22,301 nucleotides of DNA from assembly GCA_036847245.1 (NCBI GenBank), contig DAIUAL010000026.1, positions 1 to 22,301 of the forward strand. The letters run 5' to 3'. The notes beneath the pieces were generated by a model. The model was not told where the DNA came from. It was given only the letters and a program-made list of their open reading frames with translations, and ran no database searches. Numbering within the stretch: the first letter of the stretch is position 1; every line of letters starts with the position of its first letter. Of this stretch, positions 1-7,610 are shown piece by piece. Source of the stretch: UBA4661 sp002405405. Its GTDB lineage: Bacteria; Bacteroidota; Ignavibacteria; Kapaibacteriales; UBA4661. A program made the translations under genes and the position numbers.

Positions 1-38
1 GTTGATTTTGCTGTTGCTTTCGTTGATGAATTTGCCAT
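1..38 (-). CDS. Possible 5' end of a gene running off the left edge (Ala/Lys/Ser/Thr-rich N-terminus)
   Basis: Reading leftwards from an ATG at 36-38, twelve sense codons give MANSSTKATAKS before the window ends. The composition (Ala, Lys, Ser, Thr) resembles basic, disordered tails of the kind seen in nucleoid-associated proteins, and is also like the C-terminal tail of SucD in this window. A TAnnTTTG -7-like element lies about 120 bases upstream on the same strand. Too little is visible to assign a family. It could also be a chance ATG in an intergenic region. Confidence 0.3.
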   Translation of the reverse strand, partial: MANSSTKATAKS

Positions 39-156
39 AAAATGCTCTTAAAAAAATACTTGTCGCATGGATATACTACCTTAACTGCTTTCTGCGTTCT
101 TCAATACAGAATATCCCCTGTGTATAATCTTTGCGATAAGCAAAAAAAATAGGGCG

Positions 157-164
157 CAAATTTA
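157..164 (-). promoter_or_regulatory. Putative Bacteroidota -7 element (TAAATTTG)
   Basis: The minus strand reads TAAATTTGCG, matching the TAnnTTTG -7 consensus of the Bacteroidota primary sigma factor. No TTTG is seen at the expected -33 distance. It would serve the possible gene that starts at 38 and runs leftward, with a leader of roughly 115 bases. The rest of 39-263 shows nothing else recognisable. Confidence 0.33.
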
Positions 165-263
165 CGGATACTGTTCTCAAAAATCATGCTCATGCAAAAA
201 AATCATCTACTTCATGAAAAATAATACTGCGATACCGCTCCATACGAGTAGGATCTCATCGCA

Positions 264-1469
264 CTACTTCGTCGCTTGTAGTAGTGTCCTTCCTTCGTCA
301 AAGACGCGCCGAGCATTCTCTGACCATGTATAGTGTGCAAGGACATCAGCTCGAGCATGTTCTGCCATAGTTCGTGCTTGCATAGGTTCTTCAACAATGC
401 GTGCGAATGCGTTTGCTAACGCACTTGGCGATCGCTCCGGCACAAGAATGCCATTATCACCTTCACGGAGTACATGTGCAATTTGTCCAATACCACTTGC
501 CACAATAGGTTTTTGCATTGCCATATATTCAAAAAGTTTGGTGGGGCTTCCGAAAAACTCACTGCCATCCGTATTCTGTACTGTAGGCGACACCAACACA
601 TCACACAATGCCATATATTCAGGAATACTATCATGGGGTACCAAACCTGTGATTGTTACATGCCCCCCAATACCATCAGCAGTGATAATACGCTCAACAT
701 CCGGGCGCATCGCTCCGTCGCCTACCAAAAGAAGATGCGCATGAGGAATTCTCCGAAGCGTTTCTTTCATTGCAGAAGCTAAGACCTCAACACCATGCCA
801 CACGCCAAATGTTCCGACGAAACCAATAATGAATGCCTCATGTAAACCTAATTTCTCACGAAGTGCTACACCTGAAATATTTGGTGAAAACCGCTCGGGA
901 TCAACGCCATTCGTGTTCACGATAATTTTTTCAGAAGGTACGCCCATATCAACAAAAATATCACGCAGAACACGTGAGATAACAGTGAGGGCACCTGCAC
1001 TATGTAATGCAATATCTTCTGCTTGTCGCAGGATACCGGTTAAGTATGCCTTACCCCAATGCTTTTTCACCCAATACTCAGGTCCATCACATAGCAAAAT
1101 AATTGGCAACCCATAGCGTTTATGCAAAAGAGCACAAGAATAATTGAATGCAGAATGTCGTTGATAAATAAAGTCAGGAGATTCTTTTTGGATAATTGGC
1201 TCGATGGCACGCACAACCTGATGATTGTATGGTAAATGAAGAACTTCAGGAAGATTACGAAGCCATGACGAGTATGGAAGTTGATAAAGTGGTACCCCTG
1301 TAATTGGCTTCATAACACCACTTGAGGCAATAGCAACATGATGCCCTAATGTTAGTGCTCCTCCGGCAAAGCCATTGATAAGTGTAAAAACACCACCTTC
1401 GATATTTGCACCATAAAAATCAGTTCGATGATATAATGCCCGCAATGGCTTCTGGGTCGATTGATTCAT
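264..1469 (-). CDS. Family 4 (GT-B fold) glycosyltransferase
   Basis: The 401-residue protein is the usual length for a GT4-type glycosyltransferase, which moves a sugar from an activated donor onto a glycan or lipid acceptor at the cytoplasmic face of the membrane. Seen directly: an N-terminal GT-B half, the inter-domain region IIVNTNGVDPERFSP, the start of the C-terminal half IIGFVGTFGVWHGVEVL, and the donor-binding signature GSPTKLFEYMAMQKPIVAS near residues 315-335. Its ATG overlaps the TGA of the upstream gene (ATGA), indicating translational coupling. It also has the only clear Shine-Dalgarno-like sequence in the window (AAAGGAG, 7-8 bases before the ATG), which lies inside the upstream coding region. 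Its acceptor is unknown; the neighbouring methyltransferase suggests a surface polysaccharide. Confidence 0.85.
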   Translation of the reverse strand: MNQSTQKPLRALYHRTDFYGANIEGGVFTLINGFAGGALTLGHHVAIASSGVMKPITGVPLYQLPYSSWLRNLPEVLHLPYNHQVVRAIEPIIQKESPDFIYQRHSAFNYSCALLHKRYGLPIILLCDGPEYWVKKHWGKAYLTGILRQAEDIALHSAGALTVISRVLRDIFVDMGVPSEKIIVNTNGVDPERFSPNISGVALREKLGLHEAFIIGFVGTFGVWHGVEVLASAMKETLRRIPHAHLLLVGDGAMRPDVERIITADGIGGHVTITGLVPHDSIPEYMALCDVLVSPTVQNTDGSEFFGSPTKLFEYMAMQKPIVASGIGQIAHVLREGDNGILVPERSPSALANAFARIVEEPMQARTMAEHARADVLAHYTWSENARRVFDEGRTLLQATK

Positions 1470-1918
1470 GATGATTCTCCTTTGCGCTTGCTCATACTAC
1501 GTGCATGGCTCGGCACAAACAACCGATGCAACACCCACAAATACGGGGACCAGAGAGCTACAATACCGATACTGACAATCACTTCGGCAATAAGTAATGG
1601 AAAAGCTCGCAAAAGTGTATCGATATAAGTAAATCGATGTTTTTCCGATTCAGCGGAAAGAATTGCCCCTTTACCAACACCCGATAACACGATATACAGG
1701 AGCATAAATGGCTGAAAACGTTGCATGGCAAACGAACCGCAGCCAAAGAATATTTCTGCGGGCTGTGCTTGTCGAATTAGTTCTAGGATGTATTGCGGAC
1801 GACTAAGGTCTTTATCATCAATTTTAACAATCTGCACAGTGGACGCATCAAGATGATGACTTTCCATAATCGCAGAGGCATTGCCTGAAACAAGAAGAAG
1901 AAGGGAAAGAGAATTCAT
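1466..1918 (-). CDS. Small membrane-associated protein coupled to the glycosyltransferase, function unknown
   Basis: About 150 residues; I do not assign a family with confidence. The N-terminus (MNSLSLLLLVSGNASAIMES) looks like a beta-strand followed by a glycine loop, as at the start of nucleotide- or sugar-binding domains. The middle carries FFGCGSFAMQRFQPF. A hydrophobic C-terminal stretch (LLIAEVIVSIGIVALW) could be a membrane helix and is followed by a basic tail. An ATG at 1945 would add nine residues, but a TATTTTTG -7-like element ends two bases before it, so the ATG at 1918 is preferred. The stop overlaps the glycosyltransferase ATG. I infer a role as a partner or partial module in the same glycan step. 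Confidence 0.6.
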   Translation of the reverse strand: MNSLSLLLLVSGNASAIMESHHLDASTVQIVKIDDKDLSRPQYILELIRQAQPAEIFFGCGSFAMQRFQPFMLLYIVLSGVGKGAILSAESEKHRFTYIDTLLRAFPLLIAEVIVSIGIVALWSPYLWVLHRLFVPSHARSMSKRKGESS

Positions 1919-1946
1919 ACAATCAAAAAAGACAAGAAAGTTCATT

Positions 1947-1954
1947 CAAAAATA
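1947..1954 (-). promoter_or_regulatory. Putative -7 element for the small membrane protein and glycosyltransferase genes
   Basis: The minus strand reads TATTTTTG, fitting TAnnTTTG. It sits about 29 bases before the ATG at 1918 and argues against the ATG at 1945. No good -33 TTTG is visible, so it may be chance in an AT-rich gap. Together with the element at 1983-1990 it would form a divergent promoter pair. Confidence 0.33.
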
Positions 1955-1982
1955 TCACAAGAGATGCACACGATTTCTTCGG

Positions 1983-1990
1983 TAAATTTG
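1983..1990 (+). promoter_or_regulatory. Putative -7 element for the methyltransferase gene
   Basis: TAAATTTGCC matches the Bacteroidota -7 consensus and lies 33 bases before the ATG at 2024. It falls inside the longest possible open frame from 1964, which supports the later start. The -33 region is not recognisable. Confidence 0.35.
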
Positions 1991-2023
1991 CCATGTTCAT
2001 CTTTACTTTTTGAATTTTTTCTC

Positions 2024-2863
2024 ATGATACAACGCGCTCAGTTAGACGACCAAACAGCATTAGCGGGTACAGAACTCAAGTCTGCTGTCCATGACTATTG
2101 GAACCAAGAGTCATGCGGTACATTTGTTGCCTCTGCAGACAAGCATACCCGTGAGTTTTATGAACAAGTCGAAGCACATCGGTATGCAGTTGAACCGGAG
2201 ATTATGACCTTTGCACAATTTCCGCGCCATTATGGCAAGAAACTCCTTGAAGTTGGCGTTGGTGCCGGAACAGACTTCTTGCAATGGGTACGTGCCGGCA
2301 CTAAAGCTCATGGCATTGATTTAACGGAAGAAGGTGTTGCTCATGTTCAACACCGCCTGCAAGTCTATGGACTTCGTGCCGAAGAGTTCAAAGTAGCCGA
2401 TTGCGAACATATTCCCTACGATGATAACACATTTGATCTTGTGTATAGCTGGGGCGTTATTCATCATACTGCGGATACGCCTCGTGCATTATCGGAAATT
2501 GTCCGTGTTCTGAAGCCGGGCGGCACAGCAAAAATCATGATATATCACCGTCATTCGTTAGTAGCGTACCGCCTGTGGGTACATCATGCACTGCTTGCCG
2601 GTAAACCGTGGAAATCGCTCAGTTGGGCAGTATGGAACTTCATGGAAAGTGTAGGTACAAAATCATATACCCGTGCAGAAGCTCGCGCAATGGCAGAACG
2701 CAATCCGATTGCCAATCTACGTATTGAAACTATCTTAACACACTATGACATATTAGGCTTTCAATCATCGAAGGTCTTGCAATTCCTCGCGAAGGCATTT
2801 GCTCTATGCTTGGGTTGGCACCGCGCCGGTTGGTTTATGACGCTTGAATTTACGAAACAGTAA
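2024..2863 (+). CDS. Class I SAM-dependent methyltransferase
   Basis: A 279-residue cytoplasmic methyltransferase of the Methyltransf_11/UbiE-like type. Motif I is LLEVGVGAGTD (Glu76 onward), the acidic residue ending beta-2 is in HGIDLTEEG, motif II lies around PYDDNTFDLVYSWGVIHH, and motif III is VLKPGGTAKIMIYH. These bind S-adenosylmethionine. The C-terminal third is extended and rich in Trp and His, and would hold the acceptor site. The frame is open from 1964, but those extra residues are not conserved-looking and a -7-like element falls within them, so the ATG at 2024 is chosen. Divergent from the glycosyltransferase pair, it may modify a surface glycan or lipid; the substrate cannot be told from sequence. 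Confidence 0.82.
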   Translation: MIQRAQLDDQTALAGTELKSAVHDYWNQESCGTFVASADKHTREFYEQVEAHRYAVEPEIMTFAQFPRHYGKKLLEVGVGAGTDFLQWVRAGTKAHGIDLTEEGVAHVQHRLQVYGLRAEEFKVADCEHIPYDDNTFDLVYSWGVIHHTADTPRALSEIVRVLKPGGTAKIMIYHRHSLVAYRLWVHHALLAGKPWKSLSWAVWNFMESVGTKSYTRAEARAMAERNPIANLRIETILTHYDILGFQSSKVLQFLAKAFALCLGWHRAGWFMTLEFTKQ

Positions 2864-2917
2864 ATCATGTCTTTTGATTGCACTACGTTTTTACTCTGTT
2901 AGTTTTTCATTGATTCT

Positions 2918-3802
2918 ATGCACCATCTTCGCCCTTCTCCATTTCGTGTTGTTGTGCTGAATGCACTTGCAGTAGTCCTGCTTTTCACAACGTGGAATGT
3001 CTATCAGCACGCTCTAGCGAGTCTTCATACTGACCAAAAAAATATTATTCTTACTCTCTTCTTTTCTGCACAGACACCTCGCGAGGACATACAATCGATT
3101 GAGCGCGCCGGACAATCTCTCGACGATGTTGAATTTGTAGAAACAACGTATCCTGCACAAGCCAAGGAACAGTTCTCTTCTCGCTTTGGTACGCCGAGCG
3201 ACACTCTTTTGCCCGTGAATCCCTTTCCGATTAGCATGAGCATTCATTTCAAGACTAATAGCAGTATTGTGCCGGAGTTTCCTGCACTACGTGCTATGAG
3301 CATTTTGCTGAATAATCGAAGTATTACCAATAAAGCAACCGAATCAAAAGTTGATACCACTTTGATTGATCGGGTGCAAAGTACAATCCATACTCTGCAT
3401 ATTACGGCACCGATTATTCTGTGTGTCGTGCTTCTTATTACCCTTTATATGCTTGTTAGTGCAACTCGCAATATGATGGCTCTTATTCGTGATGAAGCAT
3501 ATATCATGAATATTTTTGGTGCGCGGACATGGGATATCATACGTACTCATACTGTACGACTACTACTCTTTTCTGTGCTTGGTATCATATCTGGCAGTAT
3601 CATTGGCATCATGAGTATAGTTGGCGTGTATATCCTTGACAAAGCAGTTACAATACCTTCCGTTGAAACGATTATTCAGCTGACAACCTCTTATCATCGT
3701 TTACCATTGCTTCTCAGCATTGACGGTCTAATACTCTGTATAATGATCGTTTTAGGTATGATCGTTGGTACACGCTATGTCAATAAATTCAGCCGCATGT
3801 AA
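2918..3802 (+). CDS. ftsX: FtsX-like cell division permease
   Basis: The 294-residue protein has FtsX topology: one N-terminal membrane helix (about residues 11-27), an extracytoplasmic domain (about 30-160), then three helices near 163-183, 218-243 and 263-288. Between helices 2 and 3 lies LIRDEAYIMNIFGARTWDII, matching the FtsX region that contacts the FtsE ATPase. FtsX with FtsE transmits ATP hydrolysis across the inner membrane to activate cell-wall hydrolases at the septum. ftsE usually sits just upstream but is not in this window. The gene follows the methyltransferase by 54 bases and may share its transcript. No Shine-Dalgarno is seen. Confidence 0.82.
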   Translation: MHHLRPSPFRVVVLNALAVVLLFTTWNVYQHALASLHTDQKNIILTLFFSAQTPREDIQSIERAGQSLDDVEFVETTYPAQAKEQFSSRFGTPSDTLLPVNPFPISMSIHFKTNSSIVPEFPALRAMSILLNNRSITNKATESKVDTTLIDRVQSTIHTLHITAPIILCVVLLITLYMLVSATRNMMALIRDEAYIMNIFGARTWDIIRTHTVRLLLFSVLGIISGSIIGIMSIVGVYILDKAVTIPSVETIIQLTTSYHRLPLLLSIDGLILCIMIVLGMIVGTRYVNKFSRM

Positions 3803-3835
3803 TCTCTCATACGGCATTCTCTTCTTATCGCCTGC

Positions 3836-4927
3836 ATGAATAAAATTGATCGCTACATTCTTGTTGTGTTTTTTCAGGCATTAGGCTTTGCCCTCATGGC
3901 AATCTGCGTACTGTTTATTATCCTCGACATTATTCAGAACCTTGATCAATTTCTTGATCGGCATACTTCGCTCAAGGTTATTGCACTTTTTTATGTAAAC
4001 TTTCTGCCTGACATTATTCGCCTGATCATGCCGATTGTTATTACGCTTGCCGGTATTTATACGTTTAACAAACTCACCACGACACATGAAGTTGTTGTAC
4101 CGATTGCGGGTGGAATGAGCTTGCTTCGCATGATGGTTCCCATACTCATTACCGGTATCGTTCTCTCTTTTTTGCAACTGTACTTCAATGGGTGGATTGT
4201 ACCAAAAGCACTCAAAGCTAAAGCTGACATTGAACGTATTCACTTGCAACGTGGCAAGGACGAAACCACATTGTATAATGTCTATCTTCGTGATGAGGCA
4301 TTACGTAATGTGTATATTCGCTACTACGATCACCAAACCAAATCCGGCAGTGGTCTTGTCGTTGAAGAGTACTCATCGGAATCCTCTCCTCGGTTACTGC
4401 GTAGAGTTGATGCACAGACATTTCAATATGATACTATCAACAAACATTGGCAATTACAAAAAGCAATGGAACATCGTTTTACAGAGCCAAATTTTGCACC
4501 GGCTGGAGCGATATTTCCCGATGTTCTTCCTCTCATCATCAATATGCGACCCGACGATATTGTTCGCCTACAACGTGAGCCGCTTTTTATGACATACCCT
4601 GAGCTCAAGGAGTTCATTGATTTATCCGAACGTGGTGGCAAAGATACACTCAAAGATAAAATCACTTATTATGGTCATTATGCATATCCTTTTGCAAATT
4701 TCATTGTTCTGTTATTCAGTATTCCGAATATCTCCGGCAAACGTAAAGGTGGAATGTCCGGTGAAATTGCCATGGGCTTGGCAGTGTCTTTTTTGTATTT
4801 AGGATTAACGAAAGTCAGTCAGACAATTGCCGGTGGCAATGAAATCCCCCCATTGGTGAGTGGATGGATTGCTAATGGTGTTTTTTTGATGTGTGGACTT
4901 ATCTTTGCATTTGTGCGGATGCGTTGA
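3836..4927 (+). CDS. LptF/LptG (YjgP/YjgQ) family lipopolysaccharide export permease
   Basis: The 363-residue protein shows the classic LptF/G layout: three helices (about 10-32, 47-75, 98-116), a periplasmic beta-jellyroll region (about 120-275), and three C-terminal helices (about 281-300, 310-330, 340-362). The family forms the membrane part of the LptB2FG ABC transporter, which pulls lipopolysaccharide out of the inner membrane towards the outer membrane. MNKIDRYILVVFFQALGFAL is a typical family N-terminus, as is the segment MRPDDIVRLQREPLFMTYPE before the C-terminal helices. LptF and LptG cannot be told apart here, so no symbol is given. It lies 33 bases after ftsX and 23 bases before the gldL-like start, consistent with one operon. 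Confidence 0.88.
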   Translation: MNKIDRYILVVFFQALGFALMAICVLFIILDIIQNLDQFLDRHTSLKVIALFYVNFLPDIIRLIMPIVITLAGIYTFNKLTTTHEVVVPIAGGMSLLRMMVPILITGIVLSFLQLYFNGWIVPKALKAKADIERIHLQRGKDETTLYNVYLRDEALRNVYIRYYDHQTKSGSGLVVEEYSSESSPRLLRRVDAQTFQYDTINKHWQLQKAMEHRFTEPNFAPAGAIFPDVLPLIINMRPDDIVRLQREPLFMTYPELKEFIDLSERGGKDTLKDKITYYGHYAYPFANFIVLLFSIPNISGKRKGGMSGEIAMGLAVSFLYLGLTKVSQTIAGGNEIPPLVSGWIANGVFLMCGLIFAFVRMR

Positions 4928-4950
4928 TACATGTTTGCATTATTTTTTTC

Positions 4951-5910
4951 ATGACCATCGATTTTGCTATGGCTTCAGCACAAAGTATTATCAGTTTTGC
5001 GACACCCGAAGGTCGTGCCATGTTAGTAGCTGCATATCGTTGTCTGCGTTATGCTCGTGGCGATATGAGTTGGTTTGCATGCTTGCAAATAACATTTCAA
5101 TTGGCACGTGGTACTCATGAAACATGGCGACGCAGTGAGAACGGTTTAGACATGAGCGAAATTGATCCTTCGCTGGATGTGCACATTCAACAACCTCTCG
5201 GCTTTACCAAAGGAATTGTCGTATGGATGGAAGAAGTTGTCAATCGTTTTTACTATACAACATTTAATGCCTTCGTCTATGCAGGTGCGGCATTCTTACT
5301 CGTTATGATTGGATTGCTGCGATTGAATATTATTCAAGATCAGATGTATGTTTTGCTCCCACTCAGTATTGAAGCATTTCTGTTACTGCTACTTTTTGTG
5401 GTGATGTATTTCACACCACCCGAAGACCTTGCTCAGGCAACTCGCTTCGGTAGCCGAACCGATGAATATTCCGATGAATGGCGCAAGGAAATGGACGAAA
5501 TTGCTACCGAATTTGCCAACAGCTCTGATACAATGCAAAATGTTGTTGATGAACTTAATCGGATTGCCGGTGCACAAAATGAACTTATCGGATTGATGGA
5601 ACAAACCATGCGCGCTGTATCGATGATCGCCTCACCTCAACCCGAGTTGATGAAGCAATTCCAACAATCGAATGCTCTTATGGGTGAGTTCAATAAATCT
5701 TTACGAAGAATGACTGAAGAAGCACAAGCACTCCGCCGTGATGAAATTGAGATTTTGGTTCGTCGTGAATTAGACCGTGTTTTGGCAATGAATGTACAAG
5801 CTATGTACAATGTCGCTCGTACTTCATCGCAGGGAGCATCAGCTCAAGCCTCTTCTTCACAAGAACTTTCTTCACAAACATCTTCTGATGTTCCACCCAT
5901 AGGAATATGA
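4951..5910 (+). CDS. gldL: GldL/PorL-like T9SS inner-membrane motor protein with N-terminal extension
   Basis: 319 residues. Two adjacent membrane helices (about 107-127 and 132-154) are followed by a long cytoplasmic helical region (about 155-300). GldL is the stator-like half of the GldL/GldM proton-driven motor that powers T9SS and gliding. TM1 begins YAGAAFLLVMIGLL and TM2 reads PLSIEAFLLLLLF then TPPE, aligning with the GldL pattern of a TM2 Glu in T-E-A followed by FEPP; Glu141 would be the proton-binding residue. Unusually, about 105 soluble residues precede TM1, where known GldL proteins start almost directly with the helices. The ATG at 4951 (or 4969) is chosen because an earlier start overlaps the permease gene. 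The C-terminus is Ser/Gln-rich. Neighbouring GldM- and PorU-like genes strongly support the call. Confidence 0.77.
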   Translation: MTIDFAMASAQSIISFATPEGRAMLVAAYRCLRYARGDMSWFACLQITFQLARGTHETWRRSENGLDMSEIDPSLDVHIQQPLGFTKGIVVWMEEVVNRFYYTTFNAFVYAGAAFLLVMIGLLRLNIIQDQMYVLLPLSIEAFLLLLLFVVMYFTPPEDLAQATRFGSRTDEYSDEWRKEMDEIATEFANSSDTMQNVVDELNRIAGAQNELIGLMEQTMRAVSMIASPQPELMKQFQQSNALMGEFNKSLRRMTEEAQALRRDEIEILVRRELDRVLAMNVQAMYNVARTSSQGASAQASSSQELSSQTSSDVPPIGI

Positions 5911-5953
5911 CGAAGATGGTTGCTCTCGTGTCTCTCAAGTAGTCAAGCAAAAC

Positions 5954-7495
5954 GTGGCTTTTTCAAGAAACTCTATATCGCCCCAACAACGTAGAAGACG
6001 TGTAGATATCTACTTCGTACTCTATATATGCGTCTTGGTTCTCTTTACCATCGAACAGAAAAATGAGATTACACAAGGATCGGGCTTGCAAGAGCGGCTG
6101 ACAGTAACTGCCGGACCACGAAGACTCCAGTTTATTGTAGAAGTTTCTCCCTCAGGAAAAGAGCGTACGAAATTCCTTAATAATGATTCTATCATCAGAA
6201 TACAAGCCGATGGTAATATTCGTAATATCTCCTTTCGTTTTTCACTCGATGGTAGAGAGCAACCCATTGGTACAGACACCAATGCGCTCAATGATATACG
6301 TGGAAGTTTTGGCATGGTTGCTACTCCACGAAACAATCAAGCTCAAATTCGCTGGAAACCACCGATTCCACGCGATCTCAAGGGCGGTGCATTCAAAGCT
6401 AGAATCTACGTGGATGCAATGCCTGCCGACACTAATTCTCGAGTGCGCTACACTGAATTCATAGATGTAACATTTGAAGTTAAAATCGAGAGAATCCTTA
6501 CAGAGTTTGACTCGCAATTATCAGTTCAACAAAACACTCTTGGTACAGATTCGCTATCGTCTCTTTCGCCCGGATTTCCTCAGGGTAGTTCTCCTAATGA
6601 TATCCAGCGCAATGCGGGACAATTCTTTACAAGCGACACACTGTATGTTAATCCGGAACAACCAAGCGTATATGTACCGTCAGGCGGACGCTGGGAAAAC
6701 ACGATCAAAGTCTTCGGTGGCATTCCCAAACAAGCAACTATTACTTTTTCCGATGGTGGTGCGAATTATTATCCGGCAACCAGCATACGTGACAACTCTA
6801 CGATCAATGTTAGTGGAGTTGCTCCTGTAGAAGGCTCTGTCAAAGTTATTGTTGACGTACAATCATTGAATGGCAAAAGCAGCAGCAAGACATCGTTTGA
6901 TGTACGGAGCTTTAAGATTGCCCCTCCGACTTTTGCAGCCAATGTCTATCCCGGCATCGAAGAAAGCATTGATCCTCAATTGCCGAAAATTCCTAATGCC
7001 GAAGCACGATTACTCAATGGCGATGGTCGGGAAATTGATCGCAAAAACGGCGAACTTCGATACATACCAGACGATAATGATATCGGTAAAACACTCACTC
7101 TTGAACGCTATATCATTATGCCCGATGGAAGTAGGCGTGATATTCGTACTGAGGGTCGCATCAAGGTTGTTGCTCCTGCACCCGATATTGCCAATGCTGA
7201 GTCAACATCTACCGGCGGATATAAACTTTTTGTCCGGTGTTATGGTATGGTCAAACGCAATGGCATCTTTGTAGAAAATGTTATCAACATACCATCGATC
7301 TCGATTGAAGGAGAAAATGCAAAACCCGTGGAAAAATCCGGCGAGAACAGATTCATTGGTAAAAGTATTCGTGCAGATCGCTACTACTCGACTCATGTCA
7401 TCGCTATTGAAAAAAATGACCCCAAAAAGCCGATGACGATTCGTCGTGTTATTCTTACTGATCGGCGTGGTAAGTCCGTAGAGTGGCGACCTTGA
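5954..7495 (+). CDS. gldM: GldM/PorM-like T9SS motor protein
   Basis: The 513-residue protein has one N-terminal membrane helix (about 19-33) after a basic SPQQRRRR segment, then a large periplasmic part, as in GldM. GldM dimers cross the periplasm and couple the GldL motor to the GldK/GldN ring at the outer membrane. The SPQQ...YFVLYICVL start mirrors the SPRQKMIN...YLVL start of canonical GldM, and the C-terminal beta-rich half fits the stacked immunoglobulin-like D2-D4 domains. The start is a GTG: the first in-frame ATG is over 100 residues later and would delete the membrane anchor. Sequence similarity to textbook GldM is low, so the call leans on architecture plus its place between GldL- and PorU-like genes. 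The end of gldL is 43 bases upstream. Confidence 0.75.
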   Translation: MAFSRNSISPQQRRRRVDIYFVLYICVLVLFTIEQKNEITQGSGLQERLTVTAGPRRLQFIVEVSPSGKERTKFLNNDSIIRIQADGNIRNISFRFSLDGREQPIGTDTNALNDIRGSFGMVATPRNNQAQIRWKPPIPRDLKGGAFKARIYVDAMPADTNSRVRYTEFIDVTFEVKIERILTEFDSQLSVQQNTLGTDSLSSLSPGFPQGSSPNDIQRNAGQFFTSDTLYVNPEQPSVYVPSGGRWENTIKVFGGIPKQATITFSDGGANYYPATSIRDNSTINVSGVAPVEGSVKVIVDVQSLNGKSSSKTSFDVRSFKIAPPTFAANVYPGIEESIDPQLPKIPNAEARLLNGDGREIDRKNGELRYIPDDNDIGKTLTLERYIIMPDGSRRDIRTEGRIKVVAPAPDIANAESTSTGGYKLFVRCYGMVKRNGIFVENVINIPSISIEGENAKPVEKSGENRFIGKSIRADRYYSTHVIAIEKNDPKKPMTIRRVILTDRRGKSVEWRP

Positions 7496-7610
7496 GAAAG
7501 ATGCTCATTTCTTCTTGAAAAAACTCTGCCTCGATAAAGAAGAAATATCCCTAGATGCTTGTAAATTCCGACCTAATCATTTTATGTTACTTTCTTTCGT
7601 TCTACCAGTT

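Noticed and set aside
262..286. Seven-base inverted repeat (CACTACT/AGTAGTG) around the glycosyltransferase stop
   Set aside because: Loop of 11 bases, short stem and no T-run on the minus strand; not a convincing terminator.
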